A stretch of 64,000 bases of DNA from Spinacia oleracea. Taxonomy: Eukaryota; Streptophyta; Magnoliopsida; Caryophyllales; Amaranthaceae. Shown piece after piece: positions 39,398 through 52,020 of this stretch; positions within the stretch are counted from its first letter, which is position 1; each line of letters starts with the position of its first letter. The stretch lies in the NCBI RefSeq assembly GCF_020520425.1, contig NC_079492.1:143100361-143164360 (forward strand), in the 5' to 3' direction. The position numbers and the translations under genes were made by a program. The notes beneath the pieces were generated by a model that saw only the letters and a program-made list of their open reading frames with translations, did no database searches and was not told the origin of the DNA.

Positions 39398-40453
39398 ACT
39401 ATCAATTGATTCTGCTCCAGAAATATAGTGTTACAAGTGACTTGAGCCGCAATAAGGAAACACATCAATACAAACATAACAGGAGAGGAGAACAAATATT
39501 TACAGTTTCTCCACCAAACAAGAGCAAACCGTGAATAGCTTTCTTGTAATCGTCATAGCTTTTGTATACATTGTCTATTTTTTACCCCTCATCTTCTCGT
39601 CAATATGTGAAAGCACATATGATTTGGGGAAAATCGGGTTAGATGTCTTACAGCATGTAAAATCATTATTGAATTCATGTCACCTCTCATGTTGCAAATG
39701 TATAAAACATCAATACCAAAATACAAATATCCCTAGCATTATACTATAGTCTCTGCCAATTATTATGATCGAGCTACTAGATTAACTCAATGAAAGAACT
39801 GGAAACCGTACAGAACTACAGATAGTATACAACTGAACATAAAGCACCATAGTAATATGATTATATTTAAACCCCTTCCTTTATGTTCAGTTATACATTG
39901 AAGCAAACCACAAATTAGAAGCAAAGCTATACATTGACAAGCCTTCATTAAAATAAATAAGGCATTTTCTGTATAGAAATTGAAGAAAAAAATGTACTTT
40001 TGTGTTGAACTTGACCCATATAATTCCTGTTATTCATAGAACTATAAGGAACACGTATATCCATCATTCTATCAGTACATCAATTTTTCAGGTTGGATAG
40101 TACTTCAATTGTGAGTTGACTAAAATCAGATTCAAGAGTCACCAAATCACGATATAGAGACTTGTTGATTATTCAAATACCAAATTGTGGTTGTCACTTG
40201 TCATCCCCTAGACTACATTCAACCCATGTCCTTCTAAGAATGGTTATCTTCAAATAAGCTAGCCATTTGCCGGTATACCTACCTAAAAGAAGTTTTTGTC
40301 ATAGTTGATTCTCGGGGTAAACCAGACAAATGTTAGACGTTAATCCTTCCAGATTTTTCATAAAGATTAAATAAATACTCCGTGTCCCTAACGAATTTAC
40401 GACTTCTCCTAACTTTTCTTAACATTTACAAAATACCAGCATAGAGTAAAGCC
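39398..40453. other. CYP87 3' flank
   Basis: The P450 3' UTR should lie in the first few hundred bases. The rest is AT-rich with no coding signal. A lone Stowaway-like end, TACTCCGTGTCCC, is at about 40377. Confidence 0.5.
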
Positions 40454-40507
40454 ATCTCTAAGTTCCAAAATACCTATCTCCTATACTTTATTTTGGAACT
40501 TAGAGAT
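40454..40507. repeat. Short foldback: 19-bp perfect arms, 16-nt loop
   Basis: Arms ATCTCTAAGTTCCAAAATA (40454-40472) and its exact reverse complement (40489-40507) enclose a 16-nt loop. The loop itself contains CCTATCTC, which could pair alternatively with GAGATAGG just after the right arm. Size resembles a miRNA-like or MITE-derived hairpin. No larger element border was found. Confidence 0.9.
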
Positions 40508-40874
40508 AGGAAATAAATGTTCTAACCATATTATTGAATGTCTATTATACACATGACTACATGAGTGTATGTAAAGAGACTAAATCTGCTTATTTTATCA
40601 TTAGAGCTCTCCAAATAAGCAAGTGAGCAAACAATATTAGCCTTGGGTATACCTAGAGTTGTGTATGCCCAAGTGTCTGATACGAATTGCACATAGCATA
40701 TAATGGGGGTGTTTGGTTGAGAGATGATTGGAAGAGAGGTTCGAACCCAAAAGACTAATTTGGAAAAGGCTATTTGTGGGAGCTTTGTAAAAGAGAGATT
40801 TGTAAATTTAGTGATGAAATGACTATTCTATCCTAATGTTAGGTAAATTCCTTTTCCTAGATTCTAAATTAGTA

Positions 40875-41084
40875 CTCTCACTTTGTCCCATCTTGTTGCC
40901 CCATAGTCAAAATTCATTTTATTAAGAATTGGTTTTAAAATGTGCATATGAGTCGATAAAGTGGTCCCATGAGGGGAGAGATAGAGAGTGAGCAAGTGAG
41001 AAAACTTTTCATTTAAAGTATGGAGCAATTTCAAATGAACACCTCAAAGAGGAATATGGGAAAAACAAAAAGGGACGCATGGAG
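40875..41084. mobile_element. Stowaway-type MITE (210 bp)
   Basis: Left end CTCTCACTTTGTCCCATC after TA; right end AAAAAGGGACGCATGGAG before TA (41085-41086). The imperfect inverted ends of CTCCCTCYGTCCC type, TA duplication and small size fit Stowaway elements. Confidence 0.7.
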
Positions 41085-41086
41085 TA

Positions 41087-42310
41087 ATACCATATCCTAT
41101 TGGTTATTCTAACTAATAAAGTGTCATTCAGCTAAAAACTACTCGCATTTACCAAACATTTTTACACAAACAATTACTAAAACAAGATGGTACAACCAAC
41201 TAAAAGCAATGGAGTACTTTGTAACAACTAAAGGCTAAACTCAAATGAGGAAATCTATGTCAAAAGCGGTTAACGTCCAAAATGGACGCAAGTGACTCTA
41301 ATTTGGTACCGATTAATTTAGTATTGGTACTTATTATTGTGTTATTTGTCTACCAATACTAATTAGAGACTAATACACTACTAATTAGTACCAATAAGAG
41401 TCACTTGTGTACTTGTGTTATTGGCACTGAAATATCCTTTGTTGATACTAAAATAGCCATATTGGGTAACTTGTATCCAATTTGGGCACAAGCGACAGAC
41501 ATTTAGAAACCCTCAACCTCAAATTGCTAAACAGAGCCAAAGTCTCTCCAACTCCAATAATCAGTCAAAATCGACTTTCGAAGTTAGAATGTGCTAATTG
41601 GACAATGTCTCTAATGCAGGCATGCAGCTTATTATAAATTTATTAAACATTAGTTTATAAATTAAAAATTAAACAACAAAAAATAGCTTAACATGCATAA
41701 TTACATACAAAATTACAAATATACAATTCAATTCCAATTCCATGCCAAATCGAAAAAAATCACATTCTCGGCATGTGGAAAAAATAGTTTATTAGGTTTG
41801 AAATTGCGCGGAGTTCAGAATTAGAAAATTCCAAAGAGCAGAAAAATGTATTGAGGTAAAATCAAATGGTGTCAGATTCTTTTTTATTAATTTTCTAATT
41901 CTGGAGAAGTAATTTGAGCGAGTACCTGAGATTTGATAGAGAAACCGTTGATATGATGAAGCTCTATTCGTCGGATTTGCTCATTTGCCCTCTCTCTCAT
42001 GGAGTGATACCAATGTGCTCTTGTTTTAACCGCCGCCAAAATTTTCAACTCCAGTGCAAGAAAAACACAAACATGGGTCCTCCAAAGTCCGATTCCAGAA
42101 ACCGATTTATGATTTTGTTCTTTTTGTTGTACAGATTCACAATAAACGGAAGGCAAATGATACACGGAGTATTCCTTTGTGTGGATGTCAAATAGTACAT
42201 TTTGTTACTCCTTATTTTGAAAAACTGGAAATAAAAAATTGATAATGAACGTGGGAGAAATAATATGATGCAAGTTTATACTTAATGTGTCAATTCCACA
42301 AACTTTTCAC
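41087..42310. other. Intergenic; possible orphan exon on the minus strand
   Basis: No secure gene. On the minus strand an open stretch, about 42106-41926, encodes MRERANEQIRRIELHHINGF and ends in a good donor (CTCAG|GTACTC). No following exon could be found, so it may be a 5' UTR/first exon of an unrecognised transcript or a gene fragment. Direct/inverted pieces with TTAGTACCAATA and TTGGTACTAATT near 41320-41400 suggest an old foldback. Confidence 0.35.
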
Positions 42311-42326
42311 CCTTAAGGCCTAAATG

Positions 42327-42433
42327 TTTTTTTTGGTGCGAATGGCCACAGGGCCAGGGATGAAATAGATCTCAGAATCACCTTGAACCAAGATAAAAAC
42401 TCTAACTAACTGAGCTATTCATCACTCTCCTTA
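42327..42433 (-). mobile_element. tRNA-derived SINE, minus strand
   Basis: On the minus strand the head ATGAATAGCTCAGTTAGTTA plus GAG is a clear pol III A box, with GGTTCAAGG as B box. The tail ends in CACC followed by eight A residues. Flanks share a long imperfect duplication, CCTTAAGGCCTAAATG (42311-42326) and CCTTAAAGGTCCAAATG (42429-42445), as expected for an aged retroposon insertion. It differs from the 31340/33528 family. Confidence 0.82.
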
Positions 42434-42445
42434 AAGGTCCAAATG

Positions 42446-44031
42446 TAGTCCTACACATTCCACACATCTTATAAACCTCTATCCAATTAGAGATTTTGTA
42501 ATATAAACCCCATATAAATTGGAGGTTTTATCGTATAAACCGGCCTCCATTTAACTTGGAGGTTTTATCATCGGTTAAACGGTCATTTCAGTTAGTGATT
42601 TATATTTGAAACGGAAAAAGAAAAAAAAAATTGCACATATTTGCTACAAGGACTATAGACTGAGAATTAAAATAAAATGGAGAGTATTTCGGAAATTTTA
42701 ACATCTTCTAACATTTTAACCGGGAATCGCTCAAAAATTCCCTAATTTTTTATTTACTAAATATTGATACTCCGTACTTAAAAAGCTTATTACCAATTAT
42801 CGGCGTAAATTTGATCTTGTATTAATCGTTATCATAATGTCGTTAACATTCTAGTAATTGTATATATATTTATTAAAGAAAATATTTTAACAAAAATAGA
42901 ATTAGTAGTGTTGCAGTTCATCCTAGATGGTAATAATCCGGGCGTTGTTATAATACGGAGTAGATATTTCCGGACAATGGTACAATAGATTTTTCTCACA
43001 AATTTCAATACAAATACTTCGTACATACAAAATATTTTCTAATTGTATCCGGTGGAAATGTGGAATGCACTATTTTTTTTTATTAGCATGGACATTGATG
43101 TACGATATTTCTAACTTTATTTGTATCTTTTCTAATTCTGCGTATCGCCTACCATAATTTTAGACCGCACATAACGGCATGACGCTATCATCTTTTGATG
43201 TTACTTTTGAATTTTTTCCATCCATATATTAATAACAAACTCACTATTTCAGTCATGATTTTCGATTATTCGATGAACGTACAATGATAGTACCACTTCT
43301 TAATGTGCTACACTACAAAAATCCTTCCCTACTTCCTCCTACTCCTTCGCAATTGTTGCTACGTATGTGCTGGAGTGTATATTTTGTCTTCCCATAGTTT
43401 TCAAATTAAATGCATTTCTAATTTTCTATCTGCCTACGGCTACATCTACCAAAATAGATTCATGATTTATGTGATTTCCCCACCAACCTTGGCTTATTGT
43501 GTAAAATTCTGTCAAAGCCGTATGTACAATAATTCTCTAAAACTTAAATCAATATGAGACCGAGTATGATAATATTGTTAACCGTGTAAGGGCATCATCA
43601 AGATCCAAATACTAATAAGAAAGAGGTCGATCGATCGGTTCGAGTACACGGCTGAACCAACAATAAATAAACTGTTAGTTCGAGTCCATTTCAATTATTA
43701 TTATTTTGGTAAAAGTCGATTTCAATTATTATTATTGTTTTGCTGATAGTTGATTTCAATTAATACATTGTAGTATGCTATTATGGAAATATTTACATAA
43801 TTCAATTAGTTAGGCTCTATTTGGTTCAACTGCATTTGCACTTATTTTTGTTGAAAAACTTATTTGTATGCGTAAATTATTTGACAAAACTTATTTTTGT
43901 TGAATTAAACTCATTTAAACTTATACTAACATATTTCCCTCAAAAAAAGAAACTTATACTAACATATCTAAAGATTTATATTTGTTGAACTATTAAAGTA
44001 AGTCAAAATAAGATGAAACTCTGATAAGGTA
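42446..44031. other. Intergenic AT-rich DNA
   Basis: No gene supported. It contains two TACTCCGTA motifs (42768, and 42954 on the other strand). A sequence TTAGGCTCTATTTGGTTCAA at about 43809 resembles the left end of the GGCTGTGTTCTATT-type MITEs, but its partner end is not clear. Confidence 0.5.
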
Positions 44032-44236
44032 GGTGCGTTCTATTCACCTAATTTTCACTTATTTTATCTGAACTTAACTGAACTTATCAAAACTTATTTT
44101 AGTTAGAAATTGTACTTAATTGGTCAACCTTTATTTTTCCTGATCTTATCTTATCTGAACTTATCTTAACTTAACTGAAATTATCTAAACTTATTTTTTC
44201 TGAAATAAGTGGAAATAAGGTGAACAGAACATGGCC
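44032..44236. mobile_element. MITE related to the one at 23130 (205 bp)
   Basis: Starts GGTGCGTTCTATTCACCTAA and ends, inverted, GGTGAACAGAACATGGCC, each bordered by TA. The interior repeats AACTTATCTTATCTGAACTT-like motifs, as does the 23130-23312 element. The ends match over about 15 bp with a few differences. Superfamily uncertain. Confidence 0.65.
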
Positions 44237-44733
44237 TAAATTTGAACGTTACCTTAAAGAAGGGTAGATTTGAATGTTTATTTAGGGAGGGAATGCAAAA
44301 GGAAAGTAATAAAACCAAAAAGTAAAGCAACCAAATATACAAGTCACAAAATCTTGTTTTAATTTTGGGTAAGTTATGAAATCTTAAAATTTCGCCCACA
44401 ATTTGTTGATGAATAACACACACGTCATTTGCAAAGTTTCCCTCCCATGCCGGTCTTTGACAGGTGGTAAACTAATGCCACCTCAAACCGTCATACGTCC
44501 TCCAATCACTATAAACTGTTACGAACCCAACTGCAAAAAATTCAACACTCATTTCATTTCTACTTGAAATAAATAAATAATCAACAAAATACTGTATATT
44601 ATAATCAATCCCAATTCCAAATCCAAATCCAAATCCCAATCCCAATCCCAAGGCAAGCGATGTGGATTCGATCAGTTTAAATAAGCAACAACGCCATCAA
44701 GTTTGAATTTCATTAGTAGCGTGCGTAGCAATA
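44237..44733. other. Region upstream of the first alternative kinase exon
   Basis: No coding sequence. It contains a hexamer-type repeat (AATCCAAATCCAAATCCCAA, about 44608-44655) just ahead of the upstream first exon, which would be the promoter/5' leader if that exon is used. Confidence 0.5.
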
Positions 44734-45071
44734 ATGAAAACCTGGGAGAGCAGGAAAGCGAAAGAGAAGAAGAGGTCCGATTCAGACGAGTCGGAAATGC
44801 CGAGTTGGGGGCGAGTTGTAATAAAAAGGTTGATGAAATTGGAAGCAAATCAAGCGAGTTTGAAAGAGAAATTGGACGAGTTGGCGGAGGAAGTGAGAGG
44901 ATCAAACAACAAATATTCAAGTAGGAGTAGTAGTAGTAGTGAGGAGAAAGCAGAGTGGGTATGGGGTCCTACTTTTACAGGCAATTTCGATAATGCTTAT
45001 GGTCGTGTTTTGCAGTTGCTGGGCCATGCTGTCCATGTTACTTCACTTTCTTCTGGGGATATCATTTTCTG
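44734..45071 (+). CDS. Duplicated/alternative first exon of the PAS-Raf kinase
   Basis: Open from ATG 44734 to a donor at TCTG|GTTAGT. It encodes 112 codons plus two bases, the same phase as the downstream first exon. Its end TGNFDNAYGRVLQLLGHAVH and then VTSLSSGDIIFW lines up with [20 protein letters not shown] and [12 protein letters not shown] of the exon at 45958-46241. An upstream LEANQASLKEKLDEL matches [15 protein letters not shown]. The N terminus is longer and more charged, with a serine run (RSSSSSEE). Spliced to 47129 it would give a 702-aa kinase instead of 684 aa. Either it has its own promoter and makes a second isoform, or it is a leftover of a partial tandem duplication. No kinase exons lie between the two copies. 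Transcript evidence is needed to choose; the clean frame and preserved donor favour function. Confidence 0.75.
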
Positions 45072-45957
45072 GTTAGTACTCTTTTTAACATCTCTATTTA
45101 CCAACATGGTCCAATCTTGATACTTCTTCCTTCCCTAATATTAGACAATAGTGCATAGTTAAAAGTTGTTCTATTAAAAATTGAGTATTACTCCTCCCGT
45201 ACCATAATACTCGCACCGTTTTTTTTTCTTTTTTTGGTCGTCCCATAATACCTGCAAGTTACATTGCTTCTATATAAATGAATTTTTTTACCAATATTAT
45301 ATTATTTCTCATATTTACCTACTAGCCCTCATACCATGTATAAAAAATCATTTAAAAATTCACACCCTCACCCCCATCCCTTACCCATTTCCCACTAACT
45401 ATATAAAAAAATATCTCACTATCAACTAACACACATTAAATTAATAAGTCAATTCAAGTATCTTAAATTTCGCACCCTCAAACACGCACAAAAGTTATGA
45501 ATATGGATATACGTTTTCGTGTTAATGTCCGATTCAACCCGGCCCGAATTTTGACCACCACTCGAATACGCCATTTACAAATGTTGCCGCCTTTGGTAGT
45601 TTCATTTTCCATCCTTAAAAGCATCACGTTTGATTGCTTCATTGCTTGCTTGCTTTTGAGGTAGCGCGTGCCAAATGGCGATCCCTCATTGGCTCCCTGT
45701 TCCAAACAATTTATTTAGTACAACTTGATGTACTTCTCAAATAAAATAACATTAATTTCGTACGCCTCTCTATTTTCTTTTCTCAACTCATCCAACAAGC
45801 AACTTGCAATTTTTTTTTATTAAAAATAAAAATAAAAAGTCGCAATTTTCCAAATTGCAAAATTAAGAAAATACCTCATTATGCGCAGAAATTCCACAGA
45901 AATTACAAAACCACCGCCACCACCGGCTAAAAATCTCCGGCGAGTTCAGTTAATAAA
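45072..45957. other. Spacer between the two first exons
   Basis: No coding exon. It contains a single Stowaway-type end (ACTCCTCCCGTACCATAATA at about 45191) whose partner is missing. If the second first exon has its own promoter, it must be in this 0.9 kb. Just before ATG 45958 there is a short in-frame leader rich in CCACCGCCACCACCGG. Confidence 0.5.
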
Positions 45958-48900
45958 ATGGGTGCCGATGAGTCTAACCCGGTTCTACTCAGAATCCTTG
46001 TTAACCGATGCGCCGAGTTGGAGGCGGGTCAAACGAGTCTCAGATCAAAGCTACACGAAGTCACTCAGGAAAATGAAAACCACCCTAGTAATAATAATAC
46101 TCCGGTTAATATGACGTCATTCCCCGGCGGGATAACGTTTTCTGGAAACTTTAGTAGTGGCACTCCGTTCAGTCGCGTGCTTCAGTCGATTCACCATGCT
46201 GTTCACGTGACTTCTCCTTCCTCCGGGGAGATCATTTACTGGTATTTGGATTGATTTTCCATTTTTCAAATTTTATGGGGTTTTCCTAATATTTATTTTT
46301 AGTTTTGTCAGATAAATTTTGGTTTGGATAATGGTTATAGAACAGTAAAATATGTTTTATGTGGGTATTGGAATTTACTTGTATTTCTAAATTTGGGTAT
46401 TTTGTTCATTTAGGTAATTTCCATTTATAGAGTGATTAGATGATGCAGAAATTGTTGGTTTGAAATTTCTTGATTTGACAAACATGGGAGCTTTTGTAAT
46501 TGTGTTGTATCTTTATGTGCGTTGTTCATTGTTTATTGGATAAGGTTTATGATCTTTAATTCATTAATTGGTGTGTCGAAAATGGAAAACCGTATAAAGA
46601 AGGATTAATACAAGGGTGAGAATTCTGAGAAGCAATAGTCTTGTAGTCAACGACTTGGATTTGAGTTAGAAGTTGGCTTTCAGCTAAGCTTCAACTATTT
46701 GTATCTTTGTGGAAACTGATGAATGTCATACTCAGTCGAAAGCTAATTGGGATCGCTTTCTCCACTTTCGATTGTACTTTATCACCAAAAAAAATTAGCA
46801 TAAATTCGCGAGAGGCTGTGTGTTATGACATGATTTAGAACATAAGGTTTTGGACAATTTTGAGGGATGCTAGTTATACTACCCGAAAATAGAATTAAAT
46901 TGACATATTGCATTTGTAGTCTTTGGCATTGCATATGCCTATGTCCTGTGAAAAAGGTATGGTGTTGTGCTACTTGATGTTTTTGGAATAGGGGCACAAA
47001 CTCAAGTTATGCAATCAAAGGTGTTTACATATATGTAAATTGTTTAGACAAACACTTCAAGTCTTTGAAAGTTTTGATGCTTTGATAAATTCTTGTCATA
47101 TAGATCTGCAATTAATAATGTGTTTCAGGAACCGTGCTGCAGAGAAACTTTATGGATGGAAGGACTCTGAAGCAACAGGGAGACCTTTTTGGGAGCTAAT
47201 TATTGAAGATGAATATGTTCCATACATGGAGAAAATCAGGGAGAAGTTGCGCTTTGGCCAATCATGGTCAGGTCAGTTCCCTTTTAAGAAGAGGTTCGGT
47301 GAAACTTTTATGGCGTTAGTGACTGAGAACCCGTTATATGAGGATGGTGAGCTAATTGGTGTTGTCACTGTTTCAAGTGATGCGGCTGTTTTTAATAGTA
47401 TAAGAAATCAACCTAGGGCACCACGGGATAATATGAAAAGGATTCAGTGGCAACAAAGGCCACAGATTGCATCAGTGCCACAGATGGCTTCTTCTATTTC
47501 TGATCTGGTGCTTATATGTTACCGCAACATATCCCTTTTCTTCATTCCTTGTTTCTTCCTGTTCCAGTTGCTGAAAAAGTGATGATGTGACTGATCAGGC
47601 CTCGAAGGTCCTTGGACGAATGCGTGGAGATGACACCTTCAAGGACGGAGAAGGATTTGTTTCGGACGCTGAAGTTGTGAATCGACATAAGCAGGAAGCT
47701 AATGTGTGCTTACTTAACTTGTCAATATCCTATGACTGGAAGATATTTATGATTTTGTGCTAAGCTTTTAGGGGTGATTCTTGCTTGCAGATAGCTAATA
47801 ATATAGGTGAAGGCAAGAGTTCTCATACAGAGGAATCCGTGATGGCTCAACCTGCAAAAATGGTACATTCCCACCCCGCCCCACCTTTTTTTATTATTAT
47901 TTTATTATTGTTATTATTCTTGGTGCATGTCTCAGAAATTTTCAGTGTTTCTGAAGACAACTACGACAACTTCTTTTCTACTGATACACTGAACAATATA
48001 AACATAGCAAATATCTAGGGGGTGCACAACATGCACTTTTCATAAATGATTGTGCCTCGGTCACTTGGCCGTTGTTCTTTGCTAAAATCATACTTATGCT
48101 TTGAGTATAACTTCCTTTATGCTTGCTTTGATGAATAAGTTAGCTGAGGATTTCCTGTGTGGTATCGAAATATATGTTGCTCTCTATTATTTCTCAAAGC
48201 TCCTTTAGTGATGAATGATTTTATAGGGAAGTTGTTGAGGGGTACAATTATAGTCTTACTGGACTGTGCTTCAATTTGGACTTTGTAGAGGAATAATCTC
48301 CATGTATCATTAAAAAATACTTCGTATTTGAATAGTTCAATGAATTTCTGTTTGTAATGATTTAGTGGACTATAATTCGAATACTAATCTTTATGAGTAC
48401 AACTGTACAAGCTAGTATTTCACCTAGGTACTATGAGTTTTCTTATTAGTAGCCTATGCTGCAGGCAGCAAAGTTTTTGGCGAGATTCCGAAAGAAGAGT
48501 AGTGGTGACAGTGCCCAAACAAGTGATGAAATCCCTGTACAAAGTGGCCTATGGAAAAAACCCAATGATGAACTATGCTCTACTAGAGGTTGGAATGATA
48601 CATCAGATAATCCTGCTTGTGATGTCAGACATTTCCTGTTACCTGGTAATGCACACATGAATGGAAACTTGAAGTTCTAAGTTTTGAGAAAGGCTACTTC
48701 ACTTGGAGTGTGCCATGAATATTCTAAGGAGCCTAATCAACCAAATTTGTTGTGCCAGCATTAGGCTTGCATGTGAATGATAAAGTTGCCGACCTGGAAA
48801 AACTTAAAGCCGCAGAAGTAGAAGATGCTGCTGAACGACAAGTAGGAGAAAAAGCTTCTTCGTGCTCAGGGGATAACTTATCGGGAATTCCTGGTAACTC

Positions 48901-51900
48901 TTCAAGCAAAGGTGCCAGTGAGTCAAGTTCAATGGTTGATTCTGATATTCTATGGGAGGAACTACTGTTGGGTGAGGAAGTTGGTCAAGGTAACTGGATG
49001 ACTTCAATATTTCAACATAATTTATCTTTTTACATCTCATCTATGTCCTTTATGGTGGTATAATAGTTCAGATTTGTGCTGAATTGTTATTGTTAATAGA
49101 CCTGTGCGTCATTTTTACATTAGTATTCACTTGCAGTTCCTTTGTTCAGGTTCTTATGCTGCTGTATATCATGGACTTTGGAATGGATCGGTAAGTTCTT
49201 ATTCAATTCTAAGAATGTGAATCTCAAACTAGTGGGCTGATAGAAGAAACAAGGGCTCTTCCATGAATAAGAACTGATTTCTTACGCATGTTACACAGGA
49301 TGTTGCTATCAAAGTTTTCTTTGGGAAAGATTACAATGAGGGGACTCTACTGGATTACAAAAAGGAGGTGAGCTGAGTTTGGATTTTAACCTTTCCTTAA
49401 TCATTAGTGGAAACAAGTTCTCAATTTTATAATATAAACTGCAGATTGGTATAATGAGGAAATTGAGGCATCCAAATGTCTTGCTCTTCATGGGAGCATG
49501 TTATTCCCGGGAACGGCTTGCTATTGTCACGGAGTTTCTTCCAAGGTAATATTGAAATGTTAAATTATGCAGCTACTTTTTTGTCCCCTGTCCGTCCCCC
49601 TTTTAACTGCCTTTTGTCATGAATCTTACGAAGTATTTAAAATAAAGCTTGGTGCTTTGGGAAAATGTGATTTTACTTGGATGAAAGCAATGTTGAAATG
49701 TGTAAATCGTTACTACAGGATTACAGCTTTAACCTTTAAGTTGCCACTCCCTTGATATTACATTCATATTTCTTGTGCTGTAAAATATTCAAGAGACATT
49801 CTACTTACATTCAAATTTGTTAATAGGGGAAGTCTTTTCAAGATTCTGCACAGAAGCAATCAAATTTTGGATCTCAAACGGCGTTTAAGGATGGCCCTTG
49901 ATGTTGTATGATTTTTCCCAGATTACACATTAGATTTATGTTGCTCATTCAGCTTGAGAGGTGTGTCTCACACATTTTGCGTGGCTGCAGGCAAGGGGCA
50001 TGAATTATTTGCATCGCAGAAATCCTCCTATTGTTCATCGGGACTTAAAATCTTCGAACTTGCTGGTTGATAAGAACTGGGGCGTGAAGGTATCCATTGC
50101 TAGTTGATTTTTTTTTCTTCCTTCTATTCTAGTGAAATTTAAACGTTGAAGAGTGGCCCATACTAAAGCTCCTTTTTTTAGGTCGGCGACTTTGGATTAT
50201 CAAAGTTGAAGCATGCAACTTTCTTGACAGCAAAGTCTGGAGGAGGAACCGTGAGATTTTTAATCAAGTGAACATTTAGCTCCATGTCAAGTTGTCCGCT
50301 ATGAACATTTGCTGTATAATAGGATTGGGTGGTTATATTTAGTGCAATTATTTTTATATGTTGCTGTAGCTCACTATCTTATTTTGTTGTTACTAATTCC
50401 TCTATAATCATCGTGCAGCCTCAATGGATGGCACCAGAAATCCTGCGGAATGACCCCTCCAATGAAAAGTAACTTCTTGATTCCTGGAAATTTCTGTTTT
50501 TATTTATTAGGGTATATGCTTGTTGGAAAGGACTACCTTAACACCTATACATGTTTGATTCATTATATTCCGTATCTTCAAAACAGTCAACAACTCAATG
50601 GAAATAAATTTCTTTTTAACATCTGAGACATAGTTGTTTTACATGATTAGCTAACCTTGTTTCAAACGATTTCTCACTTTAATTACAAGAGCAGTCATCT
50701 TTCTTTTCTCAGCATGCTACAACACCACTACACAAGCATGCTATAGCGAGTCTCTGCATCCTTAACCTCGTGATTCCTCTCCGGTTGTTTGGGTGTTGAT
50801 TTAAAATGTTGATCTCATTTTGGAACTGGAAAGAGATAAATTCTGATGGTTTATGGTGCTAGGTGATGCAAAGTACTATTTATGAGTTTTGCAACCAATA
50901 TATTGTGCTTTTTCCCTGTTTCCTCTAATATTTTCTGGCCGAACACTTATCGAATACGTATATATTCACTGAAGGATTTTCTTGCTGCTTACTTTCGACA
51001 GGTCAGATGTGTTCAGTTTTGGTGTCATCCTATGGGAACTGGTAACTATGAAAATCCCTTGGGATGGTCTAAATGCTTTGCAGGTTCTTGCTCTCTTGCT
51101 CTCTCTTTTTTTCCGTTTCTTTCCTATGCTTTTGTTTCTGTATGAATTGAAGAAGTTGTAATAAATGCAATCACTATAAAAATATTTAGTTGTTTCTTTG
51201 AACTTTGTCTGTTTCCATTTGGAAAGGTTGTTGGAGTAGTAGGATTCATGGATAGAAGGTTAGATTTACCGGAAGGCCTTGATCCTCACATTTCATCCAT
51301 CATAAAGGAATGCTGGATAAGGTAAAATTCCCCTCTTTTCAAGTGATTTTGCTCTCCTAAATAAGATATTGTTTGGCCGTTCCCTTCAAGTACGGATTAA
51401 TGGAAATAACTAAATGAGGAGTTTTGATCAATTTTGATCCCAAAAGATAAGTTCCAATCTATAACAACATTGATCAGTAAAGAAAAAAATTAGTAACTGC
51501 CTAATACTTCTTCCTGCTTTTACTTGACCTAGTTTACTTTTGACTGTCTTTACTCTTTAGTGATTAAATCAATCTTTGAGGGAAAAAAAACTTTTTCTCA
51601 ATGTAATGTTGTTAGATTCATCTTAATGTAATTTTTTCAAAATAACAACTTTTTCTAATTATTGACAATTAAAGATATCATAGTAGTTAGACATCAGCAA
51701 ACGCGACAAATAGGCAGCAAGTGAAAAAGAACACAGAGGAAGTATTTGAAAAACGCTAGTGAATCAACAAAATTCAGATTTCACAAAATAACAGTAGAAA
51801 TAACAAGTTTTATCATAAAATTTGTTTTTATTGGTAAAACCCAGTTAAGTTCAGAAATTTTTTCAATAATACTGATGGTTTTTTGCAATAAACAATGAGC

Positions 51901-52020
51901 AGCAAGCCGGAACAGCGTCCATCATTCGAAGACATTATACCAAGAATGATCAGTATACTTCAAAGTATGCCGACAACAACAACTCCTACTGTTCGGAAAA
52001 GATTACCTTTACCATCATAG
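45958..52020 (+). CDS. PAS-domain Raf-like protein kinase (plant Raf B-type MAPKKK)
   Basis: Sixteen exons: 45958-46241, 47129-47507, 47599-47703, 47791-47862, 48465-48645, 48759-48989, 49150-49190, 49299-49367, 49445-49545, 49827-49905, 49991-50089, 50182-50250, 50419-50468, 51002-51083, 51227-51321, 51903-52020; 2055 bp, 684 aa, phases agree. Short N-terminal coiled coil ([12 protein letters not shown]), PAS domain about aa 60-180 ([20 protein letters not shown]), a long linker, then a kinase domain: glycine loop [19 protein letters not shown] (K436), HRDLKSSN (D532), DFG (550-552), APE (575-577), and CW-ISKPEQ-RP near the end. Known of the family: Arabidopsis PAS-Raf kinases (RAF7-RAF12, subgroup B2 as I recall) act in ABA/osmotic signalling upstream of SnRK2; some relatives are annotated as tyrosine kinases, but these motifs fit Ser/Thr TKL kinases. 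Catalytically intact. The final acceptor is GAGCAG, a tandem NAGNAG site; the distal choice gives canonical CW-x6-RP spacing. Confidence 0.93.
51507..51742. mobile_element. Stowaway-type MITE in the last kinase intron (236 bp)
   Basis: Left end CTTCTTCCTGCTTTTACTTG after TA and, inverted, CAAGTGAAAAAGAACACAG then AGGAAG before TA. The ends are imperfect inverted repeats over about 24 bp. It enlarges the last intron and lies about 160 bp ahead of the final exon. Confidence 0.6.

Noticed and set aside
41887..42165. 92-codon minus-strand frame as a gene
   Set aside because: It has a good donor but no recognisable protein and no second exon; noted only as a possible orphan exon.
47508..47598. 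Kinase exon 2 reading on past 47507 into an in-frame continuation
   Set aside because: The continuation (VLICYRN...) is hydrophobic and unlike the family; the donor CTG|GTGCTT joined to CAG|GCCTCG gives [15 protein letters not shown], which fits.
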